Shown here: in pieces, positions 34,753-44,471 of the stretch
Numbering within the stretch: the stretch's first letter is position 1
Layout of the letters: each line of letters begins with the position of its first letter
Assembly: GCA_017516745.1 (NCBI GenBank)
Contig: JAFXBF010000006.1
Location: 28,274-92,273, forward strand
DNA length: 64,000 nt
Origin: Clostridia bacterium
Lineage (GTDB): Bacteria > Bacillota > Clostridia > Oscillospirales > Acutalibacteraceae
Direction of reading: 5' to 3'
Notes under the pieces: model-generated
The model's input: the letters and a program-made list of their open reading frames with translations, nothing else
Database searches by the model: none
What the model was told of the DNA's origin: nothing
Program-made: the position numbers and the translations under genes

Positions 34753-36696
34753 GTGATTAACGTAACACTCAGAGACAATGTAGTTAAGGAGTACGAAAAC
34801 GGCACTACCGTTGCCGAAATTGCAAAAAGTCTCGGTATGGGTCTTTACAAGGCCGCCTGTGTTGCAAGGGTAAACGGCGAGGTCTGCGACCTTCGCACAG
34901 CACTTGACGCAGACGCTCAGGTTGAGATTCTCACCTTTGACGACGAGGAAGGCAAGAAGGCTTTCCGCCACACAGCTTCACACATTCTTGCACAGGCTGT
35001 CAAAAGGCTTTATCCGCAGGCAAAGCTTGCTATCGGCCCTGCTATAGATAACGGCTTCTATTACGATTTTGACTGCGATGTTTCCTTCACACCCGAGGTG
35101 CTTGAAAAAATTGAGGCCGAGATGAAGAAAATTGTCAAGGAAGGCATTGCACTTGAAAGATATGAGCTCTCCCCTGCCGATGCAATTGCAAAGATGGAGG
35201 AAAAGGGCGAAATCTACAAGGTTGAGCTTATCAAAGAGCACGCCGACAAGGGCGAGAATATCTCCTTCTTCAAGCAGGCTGAATTTGACGAGCTTTGCGC
35301 AGGCCCTCACATTCCCGACACCTCCCGTGTAAAGGCATTCAAGCTCACCTCCGCAACAGGTGCATACTGGAGAGGCGACTCCAAGAACAAGATGCTTCAG
35401 AGAATCTACGGCACAGCCTTCACAAAGCAGGCCGACCTTGAAGCTCACCTTGAAGCTATTGAAGAGGCAAAGAAGCGTGACCACAATAAGCTCGGCCGTG
35501 AGCTTGAGCTGTTCACAACTTCAGACGTTATAGGTCAGGGTCTGCCGATTCTTCTGCCCAAGGGTGCAAGAATCATTCAGCTGCTCCAGAGATTTGTTGA
35601 GGATGAGGAGCAGAAGAGAGGCTGGCTTCTCACAAAAACACCCTATATGGCAAAGAGCGACCTTTATAAAATTTCAGGTCACTGGGATCACTATCAGGAC
35701 GGTATGTTCGTTTTAGGCGATGAAGAAAAGGACGATGAGGTTTTTGCACTGCGTCCGATGACCTGTCCGTTCCAGTATCAGGCATATCTCAACAGAGCAC
35801 GCTCCTACCGTGATCTGCCCTTGAGATACAACGAAACCTCTACTCTTTTCAGAAACGAGGCTTCGGGCGAAATGCACGGCCTTATCCGTGTACGCCAGTT
35901 CACAATTTCAGAAGGCCACCTTATGTGCCTTCCCGAGCAGCTTGAGAGTGAATTCAAGGGCTGTCTTGAGCTTGCAATATATATGCTCAAAACTCTCGGC
36001 CTTTACGAGGATGTTTCCTACCGCTTCTCACAATGGGATCCCGACGACAAGGAGAAGTACATCGGTACTGTTGAGCAGTGGGATGAAGCACAGGGCATTA
36101 TGTCCAAAATCCTTGACAACCTTGAAATCCCCTACAAGGTCGGTATCGGTGAAGCCGCCTTCTACGGTCCGAAGCTTGACATTCAGATTAAGAACGTTCA
36201 CGGCAAGGAAGATACGCTCATCACAATCCAGATTGACCAGATGCTTGCCGAAAAGTTCGGTATGGAATACGTTGATGCAGACGGCACAAAGAAGAACCCC
36301 TACATCATCCACCGTACCTCAATCGGCTGCTACGAGCGTACACTCGCTCTTCTTATTGAAAAGTATGCAGGTGCCTTCCCCGTATGGCTTGCACCCGAGC
36401 AGGTAAGAATTGCTCCGATTGCCGACAGACACCACGAGGCCGCAAACGCTCTCGTTGAGAAGCTTGCCGCAGCAGGTCTTCGTGTAACGGCTGACTGCCG
36501 CAGCGAAAAGCTCGGCTACAAGCTGCGTGAAGCACAGCTTGAAAAGATTCCCTATATCCTCGTTATGGGTGATAAGGAAATCGAAGAAGGCACGGTCGGC
36601 GTACGCAAGAGAGGCGAAGGCGATATCGGCGCAATGAGCGTTGACGAATTCCTCGGCCTTGTGCTCAGACAGCAGGCAGAAAAGGTGATTTTCTGA
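34753..36696 (+). CDS. thrS: Threonyl-tRNA synthetase
   Basis: The protein has 647 residues: an N-terminal TGS domain (1-60), an editing domain with HTASHILAQAV and the zinc/editing residues in CAGPHIPDT, the class II core with motif 2 in FRNEASGEMHGLIRVRQFT and motif 3 in HRTSIGCYERTLALLIE, and an anticodon-binding domain from about 540. It charges tRNA-Thr and edits Ser-tRNA. The start is GTG with AAAGGATG upstream. It is controlled by the T-box leader and followed by dut after one base. Confidence 0.97.
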   Translation: MINVTLRDNVVKEYENGTTVAEIAKSLGMGLYKAACVARVNGEVCDLRTALDADAQVEILTFDDEEGKKAFRHTASHILAQAVKRLYPQAKLAIGPAIDNGFYYDFDCDVSFTPEVLEKIEAEMKKIVKEGIALERYELSPADAIAKMEEKGEIYKVELIKEHADKGENISFFKQAEFDELCAGPHIPDTSRVKAFKLTSATGAYWRGDSKNKMLQRIYGTAFTKQADLEAHLEAIEEAKKRDHNKLGRELELFTTSDVIGQGLPILLPKGARIIQLLQRFVEDEEQKRGWLLTKTPYMAKSDLYKISGHWDHYQDGMFVLGDEEKDDEVFALRPMTCPFQYQAYLNRARSYRDLPLRYNETSTLFRNEASGEMHGLIRVRQFTISEGHLMCLPEQLESEFKGCLELAIYMLKTLGLYEDVSYRFSQWDPDDKEKYIGTVEQWDEAQGIMSKILDNLEIPYKVGIGEAAFYGPKLDIQIKNVHGKEDTLITIQIDQMLAEKFGMEYVDADGTKKNPYIIHRTSIGCYERTLALLIEKYAGAFPVWLAPEQVRIAPIADRHHEAANALVEKLAAAGLRVTADCRSEKLGYKLREAQLEKIPYILVMGDKEIEEGTVGVRKRGEGDIGAMSVDEFLGLVLRQQAEKVIF

Positions 36697-36697
36697 T

Positions 36698-37144
36698 ATG
36701 ATAACCGAAATCAAATTTAAAAGACTGCGTGAAAACGCAAAAATTCCGCAGAGAGCAACAGCAGGCAGTGCAGGCCTTGATCTTTGCGCCTGCATTGATG
36801 AACCCGTAACACTCGATAAGGGCGGCCACGCCCTTATCCCGACGGGTCTTGCAATAGCGCTCGATGACCCGGGCTATGCGGCTATGATATTTGCAAGAAG
36901 CGGTCTTGCAATCAAGCACGGTCTTGCCCCTGCAAACTGTGTCGGCGTGGTTGACAGCGACTACAGAGGCGAAATCTGTGTGGGTCTTATCAACCAGTAC
37001 GAGGAGAGCTACACAATTCAGCCGGGTGAGAGAATTGCCCAGCTTGTCGTTATGCCCGTTTGCACCGCTCCCACCGTTGAAGTAACCGAAATTGACGAAA
37101 CCGAGAGAGGCGCAGGCGGCTTCGGCTCAACGGGTAAACAGTAA
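36698..37144 (+). CDS. dut: dUTP diphosphatase
   Basis: This 148-residue trimeric-type dUTPase has all five motifs: AGLDLCACID (1), ARSGLAIKHG (2), GVVDSDYRGEICVGLIN (3), PGERIAQLVV (4) and the C-terminal RGAGGFGSTG (5). It hydrolyses dUTP to dUMP, keeping uracil out of DNA. The start lies one base after the thrS stop, so the two genes are cotranscribed and dut falls under the thrS T-box. Confidence 0.96.
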   Translation: MITEIKFKRLRENAKIPQRATAGSAGLDLCACIDEPVTLDKGGHALIPTGLAIALDDPGYAAMIFARSGLAIKHGLAPANCVGVVDSDYRGEICVGLINQYEESYTIQPGERIAQLVVMPVCTAPTVEVTEIDETERGAGGFGSTGKQ

Positions 37145-37150
37145 TTTTTG

Positions 37151-37247
37151 TGTATTTATGCACAATATCTCAAAAAACCAGCAAAAACAATGCATATTTA
37201 TGCAATAAAACAGTTGATTTTCTGCATAAAGAGTGTATAATAATGCA
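37151..37247 (+). promoter_or_regulatory. ARG-box-like operators and promoter of the arg cluster
   Basis: Several T-G-x-A-T-A/T-rich-A-T-G-C-A palindromes occur: TGTATTTATGCA at 37151, the perfect TGCATATTTATGCA at 37191, and TGTATAATAATGCA at 37234, the last covering the -10 TATAAT at 37236 (-35 TTGATT at 37214, 16-base spacer). They resemble sites for the arginine repressor ArgR, so arginine should repress argG and possibly the genes after it. Confidence 0.7.
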
Positions 37248-37288
37248 CATCGACTGAATAAAAATAAAATTAGAAAGAGGCAATCAAA

Positions 37289-38518
37289 ATGAAAGAAATT
37301 AAGAAAGTTGTTCTTGCCTACTCAGGCGGTCTTGATACATCCATCATCATCCCCTGGCTCAAGGAAAACTACAACAACTGCGAAGTTATCGCAGTGTCAG
37401 GTGACGTCGGTCAGGGCACAGAGCTTGACGGTCTTGAGGAAAAGGCTATCAAGACAGGTGCTTCCAAGCTCTACATTGAAAACCTTCAGGACGAGTTTGT
37501 AAACGAGTACATCTTCCCCACACTCAAGGCAGGCGCTGTTTACGAGAAGGATTACCTGCTCGGCACATCCTTTGCACGTCCCGTTATCGCAAAGAGAATT
37601 GTTGAAATTGCCAAGGCCGAGGGCGCAGACGCTATCTGCCACGGCTGCACAGGTAAGGGTAACGACCAGGTACGTTTCGAGCTTGCCATCAAGGCATTTG
37701 CTCCCGAAATGCAGATTATCGCTCCCTGGAGAATCTGGGATATCAAGTCCCGTGAAGAGGAAATCGAGTACGCAGAAGCACGTAACATTCCCCTTAAGAT
37801 TAACCGTGAAACAAACTACTCCAAGGACAAGAACCTCTGGCACCTTTCACACGAAGGCCTTGACCTTGAAGACCCTGCAAACGAGCCGCAGTACCTCAAG
37901 GAAGGCTTCCTTGAAATGGGCGTTGCTCCCGAGGCTGCTCCCGACAAGCCTACATACATCACACTTTCCTTCGAGAAGGGCGTTCCCGTAGCGCTTGACG
38001 GCGTTAAGATGGGCGGCGTTGAGCTCATCACAAAGCTCAACGAAATCGGCGGTGCAAACGGTATCGGTATTGCTGACCTTGTTGAAAACAGACTTGTCGG
38101 TATGAAGTCCCGTGGCGTTTACGAAAACCCTGCAGGTGCTATCCTCTACAAGGCACATCAGGTGCTTGAAACAATCACACTTGACAGAGATACACAGCAC
38201 TACAAGGAGCAGGTTGCTCTCCGCTTTGCAGAGCTTGTTTACTTCGGCCAGTGGTACACTCCCCTTCGTGAGGCACTCAGCGCATTTGTTGACAAGACCC
38301 AGGAAACCGTTACGGGCGATGTTAAGCTCAAGCTCTACAAGGGCAATATGATTAACGCAGGCGTAACCTCTCCCTACACACTCTACAGCGAGGACTTCGC
38401 AACCTTCGATGCAGACGAGGTTTACGACCAGAAGGATTCCGCAGGCTTCATCAACCTCTTCGGTCTTCCCATCAAGGTACGTGCAATTCTCGAAGCAGAG
38501 CGCAACGCAGACAAATAA
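37289..38518 (+). CDS. argG: Argininosuccinate synthase
   Basis: The protein has 409 residues. The ATP pyrophosphatase P-loop AYSGGLDTS is at residues 9-17; [15 protein letters not shown] and the [17 protein letters not shown] segment are conserved. It condenses citrulline and aspartate with ATP. It starts the arginine cluster behind ARG-box-like sites and has GAAAGAGG as ribosome binding site. A 243-base gap with a foldback element separates it from argH. Confidence 0.97.
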   Translation: MKEIKKVVLAYSGGLDTSIIIPWLKENYNNCEVIAVSGDVGQGTELDGLEEKAIKTGASKLYIENLQDEFVNEYIFPTLKAGAVYEKDYLLGTSFARPVIAKRIVEIAKAEGADAICHGCTGKGNDQVRFELAIKAFAPEMQIIAPWRIWDIKSREEEIEYAEARNIPLKINRETNYSKDKNLWHLSHEGLDLEDPANEPQYLKEGFLEMGVAPEAAPDKPTYITLSFEKGVPVALDGVKMGGVELITKLNEIGGANGIGIADLVENRLVGMKSRGVYENPAGAILYKAHQVLETITLDRDTQHYKEQVALRFAELVYFGQWYTPLREALSAFVDKTQETVTGDVKLKLYKGNMINAGVTSPYTLYSEDFATFDADEVYDQKDSAGFINLFGLPIKVRAILEAERNADK

Positions 38519-38583
38519 TTAACATTAATTAAACATAATAACAAAAGGGCGGAGTTATCTCCGCCCGAATGTTGTTTAATACT

Positions 38584-38744
38584 GTAACCGCTGATTAAAC
38601 CGCAGTCACAATTCTCAGCGGCTACTTTTCCGTCAGAAACGCCAAAAATGCTCGTTAATACACAAAGTATTGCCTGCGCTTTTTGACCTTCCTGACAAAA
38701 AATTATCTCGCTGATAATCGCAACCCGATTTAACCAGCGGTTAC
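38584..38744. repeat. Foldback element in the argG-argH gap (family E)
   Basis: Outer arms GTAACCGCTGATTAAA (38584) and its complement with one mismatch (38729-38744) enclose an inner stem, GTCAG with CTGAC, extended by CAAAAA/TTTTTG. The core is CTCG at 38651, the stem AATAC/GTATT and CTGCG at 38674. The core is nearly identical to that at 44538-44565, but the outer arms differ. A weak hairpin (GGGCGGAG/CTCCGCCC, 38547-38566) precedes it. Confidence 0.8.
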
Positions 38745-38761
38745 CAAAAGGCAGGAATATT

Positions 38762-40078
38762 ATGAATACAAAACTCTGGGCAGGACGCTTTTCAAAGGAA
38801 GCAGACCAAAGAACAAACGATTTCAACTCATCCATAAAATTTGACAGCCGTATGTACCGTGAGGATATTGACGGCTCAATTGCCCATGCCGTTATGCTCG
38901 GCACACAGGGCATTATTCCCGTTGAGGACTGCGAAAAAATCATCAACGGCTTAAAGCAGATTAAAGAGGATATTACATCGGGCGCACTTCTTATCGACCC
39001 CGATGCGGAAGATATACATACCTTTATCGAGCAGACACTTACCGCACGCATAGGCGATGCAGGCAAAAGGCTGCACACAGGCAGAAGCCGCAACGACCAG
39101 GTTGCAACGGATATCCGTCTCACTCTCCGCAAGGAGTGTGAAGAGGTTATGGATATGCTCCGCCACCTGACAGATACCATTTTCAACAAAGCACACGAAA
39201 ACGAAAACACGATTATGCCGGGCTACACACACCTTCAGCGTGCCCAGCCCATAACTTTTTGTATGCAGCTTTCCGCATACGTGAGCATGCTCGAAAGAGA
39301 TATGGGCAGACTCAGCGATGCCAAGGCAAGAATGAACTATTCTCCGCTGGGCAGCGGTGCTTTAGCCGGCACAACCTACCCTATTAACAGAGCAATGACC
39401 GCAGAGCTTTTGGGCTTTGACGGCGTTGTAGAAAACACGCTTGACGGCGTTTCGGACAGAGATTTCTGCCTTGAAATTGCCTCCGCCCTTTCAATTCTTA
39501 TGGTACACCTTTCCCGTCTTTGCGAGGAGATTATTCTTTGGTGCAGCTGGGAATTCAAATTTGTTGAGCTTGACGATGCTTTTTCAACGGGCTCAAGCAT
39601 TATGCCGCAGAAGAAAAACCCCGACCTTGCCGAGCTTATCAGAGGCAAATCGGGCAGAGTATTCGGCGACCTTATGGCACTCCTCACCGCAATGAAGGGT
39701 CTTCCCCTTGCATACAACAAGGATATGCAGGAGGATAAGGAAGCTATTTTCGACGCAATTGACACGGTCAAGATGTGCATGACTGCACTCGACCCGATGA
39801 TTGACACAATGCGTGTTATCCCCGAAAATATGCGCCGTGCGGCAGCCGAAGGTTTTATCAACGCAACAGACTGCGCCGACTACCTTGTCGGCAAGGGTCT
39901 CCCCTTCCGTGACGCTTACAAGGCAACGGGTGAGCTTGTTGCACTTTGCATCAAAGAAAAGCTCACGCTTGAAACTCTTCCGCTTGATATGTACAAAAAC
40001 GTATGCGAGCTGTTTGACGAGGATGTTTACAAGGCAATCAACCTTGAAACTTGCGTAAAAAACAGAATTAAGAAATAA
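38762..40078 (+). CDS. argH: Argininosuccinate lyase
   Basis: The protein has 438 residues and belongs to the fumarase/aspartase superfamily. The signature GSSIMPQKKNPD lies near residue 280; SRNDQVATDIRL and PGYTHLQRAQP carry conserved substrate-binding and catalytic residues. It splits argininosuccinate into arginine and fumarate, the step after argG. The ribosome binding site is AAAGGCAGG. argC follows 21 bases later. Confidence 0.97.
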   Translation: MNTKLWAGRFSKEADQRTNDFNSSIKFDSRMYREDIDGSIAHAVMLGTQGIIPVEDCEKIINGLKQIKEDITSGALLIDPDAEDIHTFIEQTLTARIGDAGKRLHTGRSRNDQVATDIRLTLRKECEEVMDMLRHLTDTIFNKAHENENTIMPGYTHLQRAQPITFCMQLSAYVSMLERDMGRLSDAKARMNYSPLGSGALAGTTYPINRAMTAELLGFDGVVENTLDGVSDRDFCLEIASALSILMVHLSRLCEEIILWCSWEFKFVELDDAFSTGSSIMPQKKNPDLAELIRGKSGRVFGDLMALLTAMKGLPLAYNKDMQEDKEAIFDAIDTVKMCMTALDPMIDTMRVIPENMRRAAAEGFINATDCADYLVGKGLPFRDAYKATGELVALCIKEKLTLETLPLDMYKNVCELFDEDVYKAINLETCVKNRIKK

Positions 40079-40099
40079 GTAGTTAAGGAACTGATAGAT

Positions 40100-41137
40100 A
40101 TGAAAATAAAAGCAGCCGTTATCGGCGCAACGGGCTACGCAGGCGCAGAGCTTGTACGCCTTCTGCTTAAGCACCCGAATGTTGAGCTGACTGCCCTTTG
40201 CTCCAAGAGCTTTGAGGGTCAGAAGCTTTCCGACATATACCCCTCCTTCCTCGGACTTTGCGACAAGGTATGCATTAACCAGAGCGAAGCCGTAGATATG
40301 GCAGACGTTGTTTTCGCCTGCCTGCCCCACGGTCTTTCCGAGCCGCTTGCGGCAGAATGCCTTGAAAAGGGCAGAAAGTTCATTGACCTGGGCGCAGACT
40401 TCCGCCTTGAAAGCGAGGAGGAATACACCGAATGGTATCAGAAGCCGTTTGACAAGCCCGAAATCCACGAAAAGGCCGTTTACTGCATACCCGAGCTTTT
40501 CAGAGAAAAGGCAAAGGGTGTTGACATTATTGCAAACCCCGGCTGCTACCCCACCTCGGCAGCACTCGGTCTGAGCCCCGCAATTGAAAACGGTCTTGTT
40601 GAAACCGACAGCGTAATCATAGACTCGAAATCCGGTGTCACAGGTGCAGGCAGAGGTCTTTCGCAGACGACCCACTACCCCGACTGCAACGAGGCTTTCT
40701 CACCCTACAAGGTTGGTATGCACCGCCACACACCCGAAATTGAGCAGACTCTCTCCAAGGTCGGCGGCAAAAAAATCAACGTCACCTTTGTTCCCCACCT
40801 TCTGCCCGTCAACAGAGGCATTGTTTCCACAATGTATGTTAAGCTCAAGAACGGCGTAACCAAGGAACAGGTAAGAGAAGCCTACGAAAAGAAATACGCA
40901 GACGAGCAGTTTGTCCGTGTACTCAAGGACGGCCAGACAGCAAACCTGAGAAATGTCAAGTTCACAAATATGTGCGATATTTCACTGCACATTGATGCGA
41001 GAACAAACACTCTTATCGTTGTTTCAACAATTGACAATATGGTCAAGGGTGCGGCAGGTCAGGCAGTACAGAATATGAATCTGCTTTACTCCCTGCCCGA
41101 GGAAACGGGTCTTGACCTCATTCCCCCTGCATTTTAA
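40100..41137 (+). CDS. argC: N-acetyl-gamma-glutamyl-phosphate reductase
   Basis: The protein has 345 residues. The Rossmann motif GATGYAGAELVRLL begins at residue 9 and the catalytic cysteine is in IANPGCYPTSA (near residue 149). GMHRHTPEIEQ and FVPHLLPVNRG are conserved. It reduces N-acetylglutamyl phosphate to the semialdehyde using NADPH, the third step of ornithine synthesis. It lies in the run argH-argC-argJ-argB-argD with short gaps. Confidence 0.97.
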   Translation: MKIKAAVIGATGYAGAELVRLLLKHPNVELTALCSKSFEGQKLSDIYPSFLGLCDKVCINQSEAVDMADVVFACLPHGLSEPLAAECLEKGRKFIDLGADFRLESEEEYTEWYQKPFDKPEIHEKAVYCIPELFREKAKGVDIIANPGCYPTSAALGLSPAIENGLVETDSVIIDSKSGVTGAGRGLSQTTHYPDCNEAFSPYKVGMHRHTPEIEQTLSKVGGKKINVTFVPHLLPVNRGIVSTMYVKLKNGVTKEQVREAYEKKYADEQFVRVLKDGQTANLRNVKFTNMCDISLHIDARTNTLIVVSTIDNMVKGAAGQAVQNMNLLYSLPEETGLDLIPPAF

Positions 41138-41149
41138 GGAGAAATATAA

Positions 41150-42364
41150 ATGGAATTCATTAAAGGTACAGTTACCACACCGCTCGGCTTTGTTGCAAAC
41201 TCAGTCCACTGCGGTATCAGAAAAAACAAATCCAAGCACGACCTTGCGCTTGTTTACTGCGAAAAGCCCTGCACGGCTGCCGCAATGCACACAAGCAATC
41301 TCGTCAAGGGTGCCCCCAACAGAGTTACAGCAGCAAACCTTGAAAACGGCGTTGCACAGGCTATCATCTGCAACTCGGGTATAGCTAACACCTGCGCTGC
41401 AGACGGCATTGAAAAGGCAGAGGCTATGTGTGCCCTTGCAGCAAATGCACTCGGCATTGATGCAAAGGACGTTGTCGTTGCTTCAACGGGAGTTATCGGC
41501 CCGTCCATTAATATTGAGCCCATTGCAAGCCACATTGATGTGCTTAAAGATGGCTTAAGCCGTGACGGCGGCGAAAAGGCGGCCGTAGCAATTATGACCA
41601 CCGACACACACGAAAAGCAGGTTTGTGTCAAGTTTGAGCTTGACGGCAAACAATGCTACATAGGCGGTATGGCAAAAGGCAGCGGTATGATTATGCCCAA
41701 TATGGCAACAATGCTCTGCTTCCTTACAACCGATGCCGCAGTAAGCGCCGAAATGCTCAAAAAGGCTCTCAATGCAGTTGTATGCGACACCTTCAATATG
41801 GTGTCTGTCGACGGTGACACATCGACAAACGATATGTGTGCTATTCTCGCTTCGGGTCTTGCAGAAAACCGCGAAATCACCGCAGACGGCGCAGATTTTG
41901 ATACCTTCAAGGCTGCACTATTTGAGGCACTGCGTTACCTCTCCCGTGAAATTGCACGTGACGGCGAAGGCGCAACAAAGCTTGTTGAGGCTTTCGTACA
42001 CGGCGCAAAGGATGTTGCAACAGCAAAGACTGTAGCAAAGTCCGTTATCAACTCTTCCCTTCTCAAAGCCGCTATGTTCGGCGCAGACGCCAACTGGGGC
42101 AGAGTGCTTTGTGCTATAGGCTATTCGGGCGCTGAGCTTAACATCAACGGCGTTGACGTTGACTTTGTAAGCTGTAAAGGCAGAATCGCAGTATGCCGTG
42201 ACGGCGCAGGCATTGATTTTGACGAGGATATTGCAAAGACAATTCTTCTCGAAAACGAAATCACAATCGACATCGCTCTTTCCGACGGCGAGGCAGAGGC
42301 TACCGCATGGGGCTGTGACCTCACCTACGATTACGTAAAAATCAACGGCGACTACCGCTCATAA
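41150..42364 (+). CDS. argJ: Glutamate N-acetyltransferase / ornithine acetyltransferase
   Basis: This 404-residue proenzyme cleaves itself before the nucleophile threonine; the site lies in GMIMPNMATMLCFLTTDA, with the ATM-L motif near residue 186. The C-terminal half carries NSSLLKAAMFGADANWGR. It moves the acetyl group from N-acetylornithine to glutamate, so the cell can run the cyclic acetyl pathway without a separate argE; whether it also uses acetyl-CoA is not clear. It starts 12 bases after argC. Confidence 0.96.
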   Translation: MEFIKGTVTTPLGFVANSVHCGIRKNKSKHDLALVYCEKPCTAAAMHTSNLVKGAPNRVTAANLENGVAQAIICNSGIANTCAADGIEKAEAMCALAANALGIDAKDVVVASTGVIGPSINIEPIASHIDVLKDGLSRDGGEKAAVAIMTTDTHEKQVCVKFELDGKQCYIGGMAKGSGMIMPNMATMLCFLTTDAAVSAEMLKKALNAVVCDTFNMVSVDGDTSTNDMCAILASGLAENREITADGADFDTFKAALFEALRYLSREIARDGEGATKLVEAFVHGAKDVATAKTVAKSVINSSLLKAAMFGADANWGRVLCAIGYSGAELNINGVDVDFVSCKGRIAVCRDGAGIDFDEDIAKTILLENEITIDIALSDGEAEATAWGCDLTYDYVKINGDYRS

Positions 42365-42375
42365 GAGGTTCAATT

Positions 42376-43224
42376 ATGGAAATTTCAAATTTTGACCGTT
42401 CACAGATTCTGGTGCAGGCACTCCCCTACATTCAGAAATACTACAACAAGGTTATCGTTATCAAATACGGCGGCAACGCTATGATTAACGAGAATTTAAA
42501 GCAGGCTGTTATGGAGGACATTGTTCTCCTCTCACTTGTCGGCATCAAGGTGGTACTTGTCCACGGCGGCGGCCCCGAAATCAACGATATGCTTAAAAAA
42601 ATCAATAAAGAAAGCAAATTCGTTGACGGTCTTCGCTACACAGACGAGGAAACAATGGAGATTGTCCAGATGGTACTTGCAGGCAAGGTCAACAAGGACC
42701 TTGTAGCACTTCTCCAACAGAAGGGCGGCAAGGCAATCGGCCTTTGCGGTATGGACGGCGGTATGATTACCGCAGTAAAGCACCGTGAAAAGGATTTAGG
42801 CTTCGTCGGCGATATCACCGATATCAACATCCAGCCAGTGCTTGACGTGCTCAACAGCGGTTACATCCCCGTTATCTCCACCGTTGCAGGCGGAAGCCAC
42901 GCCTTCAACATCAACGCTGACCTTGCGGCAAGCCGTATTGCGGCTGTACTCGGCGCTGAAAACCTCATCCTAATGACCGATATTTCGGGTCTGCTCAAGG
43001 ACAAGGACGACGAAAGCACACTTATCAAGGAGCTCAATGTCAGCGAGGTGCCCGCACTCAAGATGCAGAACATCATCAAGGGCGGTATGATTCCCAAGGT
43101 TGACTGCTGTGTTGAAGCGGTACGCAGAGGTGTAAAGCACGCAATTATTATGGACGGCAGAATTGAACACTCCATACTCATCGAGCTGCTTACCAACGAA
43201 GGTATCGGCACAATGTTCAGATAA
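42376..43224 (+). CDS. argB: Acetylglutamate kinase
   Basis: The protein has 282 residues of the amino-acid kinase fold: IKYGGNAM (ATP site), VLVHGGGPEIN (substrate glycine loop) and NADLAASRIAAVLGAENLILMTD. It phosphorylates N-acetylglutamate. The N-terminal helix preceding KYGGNAM is the type found in hexameric, arginine-inhibited enzymes, so feedback control is plausible. It sits 11 bases after argJ. Confidence 0.96.
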   Translation: MEISNFDRSQILVQALPYIQKYYNKVIVIKYGGNAMINENLKQAVMEDIVLLSLVGIKVVLVHGGGPEINDMLKKINKESKFVDGLRYTDEETMEIVQMVLAGKVNKDLVALLQQKGGKAIGLCGMDGGMITAVKHREKDLGFVGDITDINIQPVLDVLNSGYIPVISTVAGGSHAFNINADLAASRIAAVLGAENLILMTDISGLLKDKDDESTLIKELNVSEVPALKMQNIIKGGMIPKVDCCVEAVRRGVKHAIIMDGRIEHSILIELLTNEGIGTMFR

Positions 43225-43253
43225 TGAACCATGTTACAAAAGAGGCAAATATT

Positions 43254-44429
43254 ATGAACTTTGAACAGATTAAAGAGATAAACAATTCCTCTGCAATGCC
43301 CACCTATGGCCGCTATGAGCTTGCAATAGCAAGCGGCAAGGGTGCAATTGCAAAGGATTTTGACGGTAAGGAATATATTGATTTTACATCGGGTATCGGT
43401 GTTAACTGCCTTGGCTACGCAGACGAGGGCTGGGCAAACGCCGTGAGTGCTCAGGCGCACACACTCAGCCACATCAGCAACCTCTACTACTGCGAGCCTA
43501 CAGCAAAGCTGACTTATGAACTCACCAAAGCAACAGGCTTTGACAAGGCTTTTCTCGGCAATTCGGGCGCAGAAGCAAACGAATGTGCAATCAAGTTAGC
43601 CCGTAAATACAGCTTCGACAAATACGGCGAGGGCAGATACGAAATTATCTCACTCAACAGCTCCTTCCACGGCAGAACGATGAACACACTCACCGCAACG
43701 GGTCAGGATGCGCTTCACCCTGCCTGCTTTGCCCCCTATCCGCAGGGCTTTGTTTACTGTGAAAAAGAGCTTGAAGCTGTTAAATCAGCAATAAACGAAA
43801 AAACCTGCGCCGTTATGATGGAAATGATCCAGGGTGAGGGCGGCGTTATTCCGCTTGATAAGGACTTTGTAAGCGCAGTTTGCGCTCTTGCAAAAGAAAA
43901 GGACATCCTCGTTATAATTGATGAAGTACAGACGGGTATCGGCAGAACAGGTACTCTGCTTGCATTCGAGAATTATGGCATAAAGCCCGACATCGTAACC
44001 CTTGCAAAGGGTCTGGGCGGCGGTCTTCCGATTGGTGCCTGCCTTTGCACAGAAGAGCTCGGTGCAACAATGGGTGCCGGCAGCCACGGCTCCACCTTCG
44101 GCGGCAACCCCATAGTCTGTGCCGGCGCAAGCTATGTACTCGCAAAAGTTAATGACCCCGATTTCCTTTCAAATGTCAAAGCTAACGGCGAATACATCCG
44201 TGAGAAGCTTTCCGCCTTCAAGAACGTAAAATCCATACGAGGTATGGGTATGATGATAGGTATTGAGGTTGAAGGCAAAACAGGCGCAGAGGTAGTCAAA
44301 AAGGCAATAGAAAACGGCGTTATCTGCCTGACGGCAAAAGCTCTCGTCCGCCTGCTTCCTCCGCTTAATATCACAAAAGAAGAAATCGACCTCGGCCTTG
44401 AAAGGCTTAAAGCAGTTATAGAAGAATAA
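43254..44429 (+). CDS. argD: Acetylornithine aminotransferase
   Basis: This 391-residue class III PLP aminotransferase has the Schiff-base lysine in VTLAKGLGGGLPIG, the cofactor aspartate in VIIDEVQTGIGRTG, and FLGNSGAEANECAIKLAR. It makes N-acetylornithine from the semialdehyde. A start overlapping the argB stop is possible, but the ribosome binding site AGAGGC favours the ATG at 43254. It is the last gene of the arg run, with a terminator after it; argF and carAB are not in the window. Confidence 0.95.
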   Translation: MNFEQIKEINNSSAMPTYGRYELAIASGKGAIAKDFDGKEYIDFTSGIGVNCLGYADEGWANAVSAQAHTLSHISNLYYCEPTAKLTYELTKATGFDKAFLGNSGAEANECAIKLARKYSFDKYGEGRYEIISLNSSFHGRTMNTLTATGQDALHPACFAPYPQGFVYCEKELEAVKSAINEKTCAVMMEMIQGEGGVIPLDKDFVSAVCALAKEKDILVIIDEVQTGIGRTGTLLAFENYGIKPDIVTLAKGLGGGLPIGACLCTEELGATMGAGSHGSTFGGNPIVCAGASYVLAKVNDPDFLSNVKANGEYIREKLSAFKNVKSIRGMGMMIGIEVEGKTGAEVVKKAIENGVICLTAKALVRLLPPLNITKEEIDLGLERLKAVIEE

Positions 44430-44435
44430 ACTAAT

Positions 44436-44465
44436 AAAGCGTATCGAATATGATACGCTTTTATT
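44436..44465 (+). terminator. Terminator after argD
   Basis: AAAGCGTATC pairs with GATACGCTTT, and TTAT follows. Confidence 0.75.
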
Positions 44466-44471
44466 CTAATA

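Noticed and set aside
38584-38744. Attenuator or riboswitch of argH
   Set aside because: The same core occurs upstream of malQ and in unrelated gaps with different arms, so a gene-specific switch is unlikely.
39593-40675. 360-codon minus-strand frame across argH and argC
   Set aside because: It spans two conserved genes on the other strand and has no domain-like sequence; codon-bias shadow.
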